Below the pieces are notes generated by a model. It searched no databases, was not told where the DNA came from, and saw nothing but the letters and a program-made list of their open reading frames with translations. A DNA stretch of 64,000 nucleotides, taken from Schoenoplectus triqueter (Eukaryota > Streptophyta > Magnoliopsida > Poales > Cyperaceae). The stretch is from contig CAXKVV010000152.1 of the NCBI GenBank assembly GCA_964058805.1, forward strand, positions 1-64,000, written 5' to 3'. Positions 1 to 9,600 of this stretch are shown in pieces (position 1 is the stretch's first letter; the number at the start of each line of letters is the position of its first letter). A program made the translations under genes and the position numbers.

Positions 1-2313
1 GAAAAAATCAAGGCATATCTGCTCAACCCTCCAGTATTGGCGGCGCCCATACCCGGGAAGGAGCTCATTCTATACACGACCGCCCTGGATGGATCCTTGG
101 GAGCTTTGTTGGCACAAGAAAACCAGGATGGTAATCAAAATGCGCTATATTACTTAAGTCGCATGATGGTGGGGGCAGAACACGGGTATTCACCGATTGA
201 GAAACATTGTTTAGCCCTAATCTTCGCGGTGAAGAAATTGAGGCATTACATGCTAGCCCATAAAATCATATTAATATCCAAGGTGGACCCTCTCAAATAT
301 CTGATGACTCGGCCAATGCTAACGGGGAGGCTGGCCAAGTGGGCTATCATCCTCACTGAATTCGACATCACCTATACACCGCAAAAGGCGATAAAGGGGC
401 AGGCGCTAGCAGATTTCCTGGCTGCACACCCGATCCAAGACGACTCCCCATTAAAATGTGACTTCCCTGATGAGGAAACCCTACATGTTGAAGAAGGAAG
501 TCCTATATGGGAGATGTACTTTGATGGTGCTTCTTCAATCAAGCCAATCGCGGGCCCGGGAGTCCCAACTGTGCGAGCTGGCGCAGGACTAGTCTTCGTA
601 ACCCCGGAGGGCGGGATAATACGACATTCTCTGGCTTTAACCGAACCATGTACAAATAATGAAGCAGAGTATGAGGCACTCATCGCCGGACTAGAGCTTT
701 CATTGGAGCTGGAAATCAAGGCTGTGCGTATCTTTGGGGATTCACAGTTGATCATAAATCAAATAATTGGCGAATATAAGGTCCTAAAGCCGGAGCTAAT
801 ACAATATCACCAAAAGGCCATGGAACTAATGAAGAAAATCCCGTACGTGTCCATCGAGAAGGTCACGAGGGCCGTGAATGGTGAAGCAGATGCGTTGGCC
901 AAACTCGCCAAGGAGCTGGGTGAACCAACAGAACCGGAAATCCACATCATCGTCCGCAATAGGAGACCATTATCATTGTGTCAAATAACAGATGATGCGA
1001 GTAATGAAAATGCCGGGCTAGAAAAAATGGAATGCCAAGAAGCAATGATAACTGAAGACGATGATTGGAGACAGCCATTCATTGAATATTTCCGGCATGG
1101 CACCCTCCTTAAAGATAAAAGGATAGCTGATCAACTAAGAAAGCGGGTACTACGGTATGCATATGTGGGCAATACGCTATACCGTAGATCTTATAATCAG
1201 TTATGGCTAAGATGTGTATCAGGGCCTGAAGCCGGGCAAGTTATGAAAGAAGTTCATTCTGGACTATGCGGAGCACATCAGTCTGGGCCGAAAATGAAGT
1301 TAAAGATCAAGCGAATGGGATATTATTGGCCCACGATGGTGGCTGATTGTGAAGAGCATGCAAAGAAGTGCCGCATGTGTCAGATACATGGCCCTTTTAT
1401 ACATCAAGCGCCAAACCCGTTGCACCCCACGGTAGCATCCTGGCCATTTAATATGTGGGGCACAGACATAGTGGGGCCCATAGACCCTCCGACGTCGAGA
1501 GGTCACCGGTTCATCCTGGCGGCGACATATTACTTTACAAAATGGGCCGAAGCCATCCCGCTCAAAGAAGTCAAAGCATCCGATGTGGTCAAGTTCTTTA
1601 AGACGCACATCCTCTACCGATTCGGTACGCCGCAACGGATAATATCCGATAACGGGACGGCCTTTAAGAGCTCCAAAGTCTATGCCCTGGCGGAGCAATT
1701 TAACATTGATTGGAGATTCTCGTCCATTTACAACCCGAGAGCCAACGGCCTGGCCGAAGCCTTTAACAAAACCCTAATCAACATCATGAAGAAGACCGTA
1801 GACGGCAACCAACGAGACTGGGATAATCGTCTACAAGAGGCATTATGGGCTTATCGGACCACATACCGAACGCCTACGCAAGCTACCCCGTATTCTCTGG
1901 CTTTTGGGGTTGAAGCCGTCCTCCCTCTTGAGGTAGAACTACCGTCATTGCGGGTGGCTATGCAAAACGATATGACCATGGACGAATGCCAACAACTTAG
2001 ACTGGACGAGTTGGATGCCATGGACGAGAAGAGATTAATAGCCCAGCAGAACCTTGAAATATATCAGGCAAAAATGGCAAGGGCATATGACAAAATGGCG
2101 CGAGTCAGGGCATTTCAGCAAGGGGAGCTTGTTCTTGTCCTTAAGAGGCCGATTATTGGCCGGCACATCGGCCCGAAATTCTCTCCGAACTGGGAAGGGC
2201 CATATGTAATTGAGAAGGTATACGAGGGCGGCGCATACCAACTCATAGACCATGAAGGTGAAAGGCCCATGCCACCGATTAATGGGCGATATCTGAAGAA
2301 GTACTACACATAG
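1..2313 (+). CDS. pol: Pol polyprotein, C-terminal part: RT end, two RNase H domains, integrase
   Basis: Open from base 1 to TAG at 2311-2313 (770 codons), so the true start is upstream. Residues 1-25 are the RT-RNase H junction. Residues about 26-146 are the RT-linked RNase H, but the usual first catalytic Asp is lost (TTALDGS in place of DASD-like). Residues about 168-305 form a second, complete RNase H with YFDGASS, NNEAEYEAL, FGDSQ and GEADALA supplying D, E, D, D. Integrase follows: an HHCC zinc finger (HSGLCGAH ... CRMCQ), then the DDE core WGTDIVGP, SDNGTAF and GLAEAFNKT, and a C-terminal GPY/F-type module (WEGPYVI). No chromodomain is seen, as expected for Tat. The frame has no stops, so the copy may be fairly young. 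It would function in the cytoplasmic particle (RNase H) and nucleus (integrase). Confidence 0.93.
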   Translation, partial: EKIKAYLLNPPVLAAPIPGKELILYTTALDGSLGALLAQENQDGNQNALYYLSRMMVGAEHGYSPIEKHCLALIFAVKKLRHYMLAHKIILISKVDPLKYLMTRPMLTGRLAKWAIILTEFDITYTPQKAIKGQALADFLAAHPIQDDSPLKCDFPDEETLHVEEGSPIWEMYFDGASSIKPIAGPGVPTVRAGAGLVFVTPEGGIIRHSLALTEPCTNNEAEYEALIAGLELSLELEIKAVRIFGDSQLIINQIIGEYKVLKPELIQYHQKAMELMKKIPYVSIEKVTRAVNGEADALAKLAKELGEPTEPEIHIIVRNRRPLSLCQITDDASNENAGLEKMECQEAMITEDDDWRQPFIEYFRHGTLLKDKRIADQLRKRVLRYAYVGNTLYRRSYNQLWLRCVSGPEAGQVMKEVHSGLCGAHQSGPKMKLKIKRMGYYWPTMVADCEEHAKKCRMCQIHGPFIHQAPNPLHPTVASWPFNMWGTDIVGPIDPPTSRGHRFILAATYYFTKWAEAIPLKEVKASDVVKFFKTHILYRFGTPQRIISDNGTAFKSSKVYALAEQFNIDWRFSSIYNPRANGLAEAFNKTLINIMKKTVDGNQRDWDNRLQEALWAYRTTYRTPTQATPYSLAFGVEAVLPLEVELPSLRVAMQNDMTMDECQQLRLDELDAMDEKRLIAQQNLEIYQAKMARAYDKMARVRAFQQGELVLVLKRPIIGRHIGPKFSPNWEGPYVIEKVYEGGAYQLIDHEGERPMPPINGRYLKKYYT

Positions 2314-4048
2314 CCCGGAGCGGGGCCGACAGAGTAGTATCTATTGTAAATAAATAAGGAGGGAATAAGTGTTCGTTTACACACACGTGCACGAAACACA
2401 AACCCATGTCTAACCTCCACTTTTGCATATAAAATCCCAAAAACCCTACTAGTGCATATGTAAATAGAATGCATCCAAAAATCCAAAAACACACAAACAC
2501 ATTTAGCCCTATAAAAATAAAAAATATAGGATAAGAGAATTCAACGCCAAAACCACGCGAGAATGTAAGGCGAGAGCTTTGGTGTTTGGGCCCATAATAC
2601 AAATACCACTGGGTTTGTCCATTTGATACAGAATAAACACAAAAATGGACAGGGTTTGCAGTTTGTCCCTCAAACTATCTGTTGCCCAATGACGAAAGTT
2701 GCTCATATTGGTCGCCCGCGGCGCAAGCCAAGGGATAGGTCGAGCAAATTGGTGGCTAGTAAATAGTCGCTTCCGAGGGCATATAAATAAATAACTCTCG
2801 TATTATTAGTAGCATGTATCATTAATAACAAAATTTGCCCTCTTCTAATAAAATAAAAGGATATATATGTAAAACAATAAAAACTTACTTTCCTACTCAT
2901 AAAAAATAAAAAAAAAAAAATAAATAAATAAAAATAATAAAACATTTTCAATAAGGGGTTGCCACCTTTGTCCCCGACACCACGAGTGTTATACAAAGCC
3001 AGGTTGGGCGCATTCATCCGTAAAAGCACCACACGCCCGAAGAAATGGTGTGTCATAATCCCACGACATATCATGGAGGGGTCAGACTAAGGGTTTACGC
3101 TTGTACCCGACATTTCATGTTAAACAAAGCGGCTCGCTTAAAGAAGTGACTCAGGTCATGGAGAGCGGACCTACCCGATGAAAGCCTGTCTCGCAGGGAT
3201 GCGTGATGGATGTTTGAGGGTAGCTAAAATATAAAAAACCAGGTTGGGTACATTCATCCGCAAAAGTACCACACACCCAAGGAGGTGATCTGTTTCTAAT
3301 CCCAAAATAGATCATGGAGGGGTCAGGTTAAGGGTTTATGCTTTTGCCCGACATTCAGTGTCAAATAAAGTAATTCGCTTAAAGAAGTGACTCAGGTCAT
3401 GGAGAGCGGACCTACCCGATGAAAGCCTGTCTCGCAGGGATGCGTGATGGATGTTTGAGGGTAGTACCCCCACAAAACAAATTGAGTGGAGATGAGTGAA
3501 CGTGAGTTTCCACTTTAGCACGCAACGGTGCACAAATGAGGGGAGAGTGGGTGAGCTTCCACAAATAAAAGTCAATTAAATATATAAGGAGCATCCACAA
3601 AATGGTGTTATCAATTGCATCCATAATCCAATTGGTACTGGTAAGTTTATCCATCAGTAATAAAGGGATAAACGGGTTTATTCTGTACCCGGCCTAGAGG
3701 TCAATACAGACAGGTTCGGTATCCGTAAAATACCACGGTTACTTGAGTTTGTATTGCATGAACATGCATAGAATGAATGTAATAGGATGTTATAAGATTT
3801 TCCTTTTATTATGTTTAGACGCTGCGAAAGGATGAAGCAGTTGTAATAGGGCGCTTTTGCAAATAAGATTGGAGGTGCACAACATGAATGGATGAAATAT
3901 TTCCTCGCGCTGCAGAGGAAGCGATGAAGGGATAATAATAATAAAGGCAAGCATCATCCACAACAAGAGATCAAAATGATAAATGTCAACACATCCTATA
4001 TCAAGTATGGCAAAAAGAAAAGGAGAAAGAAGAAATAAAAAGTGCAAT
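2314..4048 (+). other. Non-coding spacer between integrase and the antisense gene
   Basis: No credible sense ORF follows pol. The spacer is A-rich in places (2890-2945 is nearly pure A/T) and holds the 240-bp tandem repeat listed separately. Short frames here are broken and resemble no family. It probably forms the 3' untranslated part of the sense transcript and the downstream flank of the antisense gene. Confidence 0.6.
2993..3465 (+). repeat. Two-copy tandem repeat, period about 240 bp
   Basis: A unit beginning with CCAGGTTGGG and ATTCATCCG at about 2998 recurs at about 3238. Both copies continue through GATCATGGAGGGGTCAG-like text, CCCGACATT and a well-conserved stretch from AAGAAGTGACTCAGG to GATGTTTGAGGGTAG (ends about 3226 and 3464). 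The second half is nearly identical; the first half has diverged and carries small indels. Tandem repeats between integrase and the 3' LTR are common in Tat elements. Confidence 0.85.
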
Positions 4049-7000
4049 CTATGGGCCCAAAAAGCGGGACTCCAACTCTAATAGCACGGTGCTGATGGTC
4101 TCCAAATGAGTATGGAGAGAGTGCCTATCCTCCTCCGAAGCTGCCTCGAAGTCCAAGAACTGAGTGAAGGCACTATCCCGAGCACTCGCGTGAATCTGCA
4201 GCTCTGGGAGACGTCCCGCTAGATGTCGGGAGAAGCCCTCCACCGATAATCTGTGGTCCTCTAGCTCCTGCACGAGCAGTCGAGCGGGCCCACCACTAAC
4301 TCCCATGGAGCGGAGAGTGGCACAAGAAGAGAGCCGCTGAAGATAGCGGAGTCGAGCGGCCTCCAAATGTCTGCGCAGCTCATGAATCTCCAACTCGCGC
4401 TGATATACGAGAGAGCTCGCATCCTGGTAAGCCCTAAGTAGCTCCTCACACCTCCTGGAAATGAAAGTGCTCTCGAGACGAGGTGCAATGAGTAGAGCTG
4501 GCGCGATAGTATCCCGCATCAGCCTATACCAATCGAAGGAGAAGCCGCCGGGCAGAGAACCCAGAATCTCAAAATCTAGCGGGTAGCCTCCGAAGAAGGT
4601 GTCTCGGAGTGCATCCCCTAGCGCGGCCAAGGCAAGCTGCACATCCCTAGATGAAACATCTGCAAGTAAAATAAATGGTTTAGACAAATTGTTATAACCT
4701 AAGAAGAAATAGAAGGAAGGGAAGATCTAACCTATTGTCTCGTCGCCCGAGACCGGCGGGACTGAATCGGGAATAGGGATGTCGGTCGCCTCAGGAGGAC
4801 CTGCAGGTGCACTAGACCCGGCTGCAAAAATAAAATGGAAGGCATAAGTACATGAAAAGTAAAATACGGGCAAATGATAAAAGAAATATAAAGTACCGGA
4901 GGAAGCATGAGGCTCAGCGAGACCCTCGCCAGCCGGAATCTCCATCTCTGGGCTGTGGAATAGCTGCTCCACCAGCTAACCCTCCTCCAACTCCGAGTCA
5001 TAATCGACTGCAACCCGCTCAGTCGAGGCTCTGCCATCTGTGGCCATGAGAGGCTGCACGTCGGGAGATGAAGAAGTATGAGATGGCCCTCCCTCGATCA
5101 GTAATGGCTCGTCGCCTGCGGGCTCGACAGCCAATGGACTCCCCTGCTCTAAAAAAGCCTCCTCTGGTAGTGCAAGAGTGAGCACTGGCCCCAGAATCAC
5201 ATCAAATGAGTCACCATCTCCAGTGGGTACCAGCAAAATCGACGGTGAAGCAGGACCGTCATGGAAGAAAGGCTCCGAGCGGTGAGGAGACGCCATGTCA
5301 TCGGCCTCAGGGTCTGTAAAATATACATGTAAGAATGAAAATACTAGTGCATGCTGGCAACTAGGAATTAAATGAAGCACACGAACCTGCGACGACAAGG
5401 TCGGTGCAAAACCCTGGAATAGCAGTGCTCGCAGGCACCGATAGATCTGCTATGATGTCGTCTCGGGCCGCTTCTACAGGAGACGTCCCATGAGCTGAAA
5501 AACAAACCCTAATCAGAGATGTAAATGAAGTGCGCCCGAATAAGGATAGGCGAGTCAATAAAGAAAATCACCCGGAGTGGGAGAAGGAAAAGAAGATGGA
5601 GAAGACGGCTGAGAGGCGCCGTCTCGATCCCTCCCCATAGCAGCTGGAGCCGGTGGCTCGACATGTGGCTGAGAATGAACGCCAACTACTCGTGGACGAG
5701 AGACCGAGAACCCGGGCTCCGCGTGATCATACTCATAAGCCAGCTCTGAATCAAAAGAGAATTGGTCGAAATGAGATGAAGCTTATCGAAAAGAAATAAC
5801 CTAAAGGGTGATGAAGCATACCTGTGAGAATGGTCCTAACGGGAGCATGAGAAAACCGGCTGTCTAAACCTTGAAAGTCGACAGGCTCTGCAGCAATGGC
5901 CGGGAAAGGGCTGCGATCACGCGAAACGGTGCCATCTAATAGAGGCTGGCCATCTCGTGGACATGTACTCCGGACGACCACCGGAGGGGTATATGACTGA
6001 TAAGAGCGAATGGTCTCATAATACCACTGCTGATAACGCCTCGTGAAGGTGGAAGTCCTAGAGGTGGATACCATCTGATAGCGAGTGCCCGTGCCTAATC
6101 GGAAGAGGTGAGTGTAGCACCATCCGATACCCTCCAAATCGGCCGCCAGTGATATAGAGCGGAGAAGAGGCGCTGGAATATCCTGATCCAAGCCGAACTG
6201 ATGTGCACATCTATGTGGCGAATAGGGCTCGATGAACATATAATCGCCCAATCTGAGAGGAAGAAAGCCCTGACGAATACTGATCAGGTGCTCCAAGTCA
6301 ATAGGCCTGGCTCGAATGCTAGAAGAGTCAGAAGAGGGAACTCTGCTGTCAATCACCATCCTGTCAGCAACCCTAGATGTCCCACGGGCCACTGATCTGT
6401 CTCGGGAGAAGCGTAGATGGTCTCGACTCCTGAAGAATCTATACCGGGCAGCCTCCGGAGTCAATGAAGCTGGCTGCACCCCAGCTAAGTCACTCAATAA
6501 GGGTAGACGATCTCGTAGCGTGACCGCCATGCCGGGATCATATGAGCCAGACCAATGTAAATGGAGCCATCCGCTAATCAAATGCCACGGGATCAGCTCC
6601 TGGCACTGTGAAGGACTACGAGATGAAGTCAGACCGCGGAGGCACCTATAAATGTTGGCCAGTACAGGCACGGCCAAAGAAATCCTGTCGCCACGCGCGA
6701 TCAGGCTCGCCATAATGAACACCGAAGGCCGAATGGTGTATGCGGGGGAGCTAGGTAATAAGAAATAGCAAATCCACCAAGAGATGAAGGCGGTCAGATA
6801 AGTCTCCCGATCCACGTCATGTGAACACAGGGTATCCTGAGATGGGATAGGGCCGTCATGATGAATCTCGAGCCGACCTGTACCAAATGGATCTCTGGTG
6901 GAAGCCAGACCCGTAGGGCGAGTGTGGACCCGATCGGTGAAATAGGCGATCCAATGTCTGAACGGAACTCCGGGATGCCCCCTCCGTAAATGATGGTAAA

Positions 7001-7700
7001 TCTCATAAATCCTATGCAAAGAAGGCGGGAATCGAGTGAAGTCCCCCGAGTCAGCGGGCGAGACCATGAACTCGTCATAGAAATGACCGAAGATCGGCAG
7101 CCCGGTCAACTGCTGTATCTCTAGGAGGGTCGGAGTCAGCTCCCGATCGTCAATGAATAGAGTGTTGGTGGAATAGTTCCACCTCTCACAAAAAGCCCGT
7201 AGCCAGGGTGTGTCGATATGATAATGAAACATCGACAAGAAAACCGAGTCATATATCCCGGCTCGCCTGAGCAGAGTCCCCTCCCGCATGAGCACATACC
7301 GGGTCCACTCTAGCTGATATCCATGGCACTCTAAGGGAGTGATGAAGGGAGCAGTAGTCCACCTGTGAGCCTCCCCGTCGATAATCTCCTTGCCCAGGAG
7401 ATGTGTCAAAGGAGCTATGGAAGCAACGCCTAAGGGCTGAAGGGGCATGATGTCATGAGGCTGATCATCCCTGAAAAATAAACCGCCGCCTCGCGGGTAG
7501 ACAGGAGTCGCTCGGATGGCTGAGACGAGAGGAGTCCAATCGCTGGGATCCTCGTAAAAAGAATGATAATGACTCAAGGGGCGACGCGGAATGGCGTCAT
7601 GAGATAAAACTACAATACCCGAAGAAGAGAAGACGTCATGAGAAATGAAATGATGAATAGTAAGGAATAATGCACCAAGACAAGCCTTTCGAGCGTTCAA
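4049..7700 (-). CDS. Six-exon antisense gene with a plant mobile domain (PMD)
   Basis: Antisense to pol, between integrase and the 3' LTR. Exon 1 (7700-5822) encodes a PMD-type domain: residues about 100-220 carry WTRYVLMREG, LRAFCERW, TFH-like TLFIDDRELTPTLLEIQQLTGLP and later HWIAYF. Five further exons can be joined with GT-AG borders: 5745-5572, 5494-5387, 5313-4897, 4821-4732 and 4659-4049. The introns are 76, 77, 73, 75 and 72 bp and all are phase 1. The middle exons are Pro/Ser/acid-rich; the last encodes about 200 residues with helix-prone Leu/Arg/Glu text. Joined length is about 1090 codons. One in-frame TAG lies in exon 4 (4978-4976); reading continues in frame past it, so it is a nonsense mutation or the protein ends there. 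No ATG precedes the PMD in exon 1, so the start is unclear. PMD genes in gypsy elements are known; the function is not. Transcription would have to come from the LTR's minus strand. Confidence 0.75.
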
Positions 7701-7708
7701 GACTCGTC

Positions 7709-7724
7709 TTGGTGGGTGGCTCTT
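7709..7724 (+). other. Possible polypurine tract before the 3' LTR
   Basis: A G-rich run, TTGGTGGGTGGC, sits just upstream of the LTR start TG at 7725. Plus-strand priming of Ty3/gypsy elements uses a purine tract in this position. It is interrupted by pyrimidines, so the call rests mainly on location. Confidence 0.45.
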
Positions 7725-7912
7725 TGTTTACCATTGAAAAATTTCAAGGATGAGTAGATGAATAAATGAAATAAATTGATGATAAATCATAAGAAAAGGG
7801 GGAGAAGAAAGAGAGCAGTGGAAAGGTGGCCCACTGATCAGGAAAAGTCGCTGCATAACCCCGGAACAAATCCATTAGTCCCACAATGGAATGCTGAGCG
7901 CAAAGTGAAGAG

Positions 7913-8166
7913 TATAAATACCCCGCTATTCTCTATCCACTCAGCATGTGTGACACCCAAGAAGATCGAGGGAGAGAGGAGACCTCTTGGGTGTCACCAT
8001 GTGATTTTATCTTTTCTGACAAGTGGGACCCACATGGCAGTCCCTTATGAGCAGCTCCAATGACATGGACCTAGCCTATCTTTGTTAAGAAAGCTAACTA
8101 ACCCGGAACAGAGGTTAAGCATTAATCCCACAAGGAAATCCTAAATATGGGGCAAGGATATAAATA
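7913..8166 (+). promoter_or_regulatory. Duplicated LTR promoter: two TATA boxes
   Basis: TATAAATA occurs at 7913-7920 and 8159-8166, each followed by ACCCC or ACCCA and a C-rich stretch and each preceded by ACCCCGGAACA or ACCCGGAACA and ATCCCACAA-like text. The two 246-bp-spaced segments are diverged tandem copies; the downstream parts share GACAAGTGGGACCCAC-like text. The solo LTR has only one (19902-19909), whose downstream GACCCTCGGGAGATTT matches the second copy. Inferred to be the U3 promoter of the sense transcript. Confidence 0.65.
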
Positions 8167-9177
8167 CCCAGCCACCTTCTGCCCATTCGAAGTGACTGAC
8201 CCTCGGGAGATTTAGGAGAGAGAAAATCTCTTGACGGGTCAGCCATTTGATTATATTTTCTCTGACAAGTAGGACCCACTTGACAGCCCCTTGTAGATGA
8301 ACCTAATAGCATAGCCTATCTGATGAGTCACCCATGTGACCATTTTCACTGACAGGTGGACCCCACACCTCAGTGACCTATTGAAGAGGGTCAGAATTGA
8401 ACCCTAGAAATCTGCCTTTGAAGCTAACCCTAGAAAGGAGCTGAAGCAGTATAATCCCTACACTACATGAAATGATGTCAATGCCAAGCTAGCATTTTGA
8501 TGCAACTAGTTATGAGAAATTCCAAATGTGATTTTGCTTTCAAGGCTGACCTGGTGCCAAAGCTGCGAGCAACCACCTAACCATGCTTTGATTTGTGTCA
8601 ATTACTGATAAGTAGTCAGTTCTTTGACCAAGTCACCCTCATGTTAAGGGATTGAAAGTCAATTTCACAAGACTGATCAGGTGCCAAAGCTGGGAGCAAC
8701 CATCTGATCAAGTCTAGATTTGTATCAATTGCTGATAAGTAGTCAGCATTTGATCAAATCAAGCCCTAATGGATATCAATATAAGTCTAATTGGTATTTA
8801 GTTAGGGTGGTTTCTGCAAAAGGGAGATAATTGGCAGAGACATTGAGCTACAATTGAGATCAGGGATTAATTCATAAAGAATAATAGGGTTTTATGAATA
8901 AAAGAATTTTTAATCCAGAGAAGGAGGGGTAAAAATGGAATTAAAAATTACAGGGATGATCATCATGAATTTAGGGATTTTTGGTGAAATTTTCATGATT
9001 TTTGGATAAGTGGAGCTATCAGAATAAATTCAGGGAAAATAAAGGCAGATTAAATAGATTAATCAAAGGCTGAGATTTGATCAGAGCAATCCTGGGTGCA
9101 AGTTGGGGATAACAGCAGCTCTGGGTACAAACTGAGTACAAAAAACACAGGAGGTATAAAATAATCGAAGAGAGAGG

Positions 9178-9600
9178 GTGTGCCACGTGGCAGCCTCTCA
9201 TTGGGCCATGTCAGCAAGTGGGCCCCACCCAGGTATGAGTCACTGACAGGTGGGCCCCACCTTAGTGCCACGTGGCAGACAGCCAGTGGGCCACCTCACC
9301 ACCCTAGTGCCACATGGCACCACACCAGAGGTCCACTTAACCCAACCCTGTGCCACATGGCACAGCCAGAGGAGGCCACCTCACTACCCCAGTGCCACAT
9401 GGCTCTACCTGACAGGCCCACCTCATTCCTACACTTACCACATGGCAGCACCACAGCAGCACACCTCACTCCTCATATGCCACATGGCAGTCTGCTAGCA
9501 AAACACCTCAGCAGGCTACACTACAACTATTAACACATGGCTGTATCTCATTGGTCCAATTAGGCAATATGGGCCCCAGGGGTGACACATGGCCCTTATT
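9178..9600 (+). repeat. Array of CACGTGGCA/CACATGGCA palindromic motifs in the LTR
   Basis: About nine copies of TGCCACRTGGCA or its shortened forms occur here, spaced 30-60 bp and separated by GGCCACCTCA or GGGCCCCACC-like text. The first copies contain the palindromic G-box core CACGTG. The homologous array in the solo LTR is at 20918-21330. Several weak open frames cross it because of its codon-like spacing; I do not regard these as genes. Confidence 0.7.

Noticed and set aside
372..1698. Minus-strand open frames opposite pol (372-755, 1300-1698)
   Set aside because: They are shadows of the conserved pol frame; the residues follow no family and the frames vanish outside pol.
5525..6651. 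Plus-strand frames at 5525-5749 and 6201-6651
   Set aside because: They lie opposite the PMD exons, which have clear domain motifs and splice sites on the other strand.
9180..9533. Pro/His/Trp-rich proteins at 9180-9533 and 20928-21448
   Set aside because: Products of CACATGGCA repeats read as codons; the frames are not conserved between the two LTR copies.
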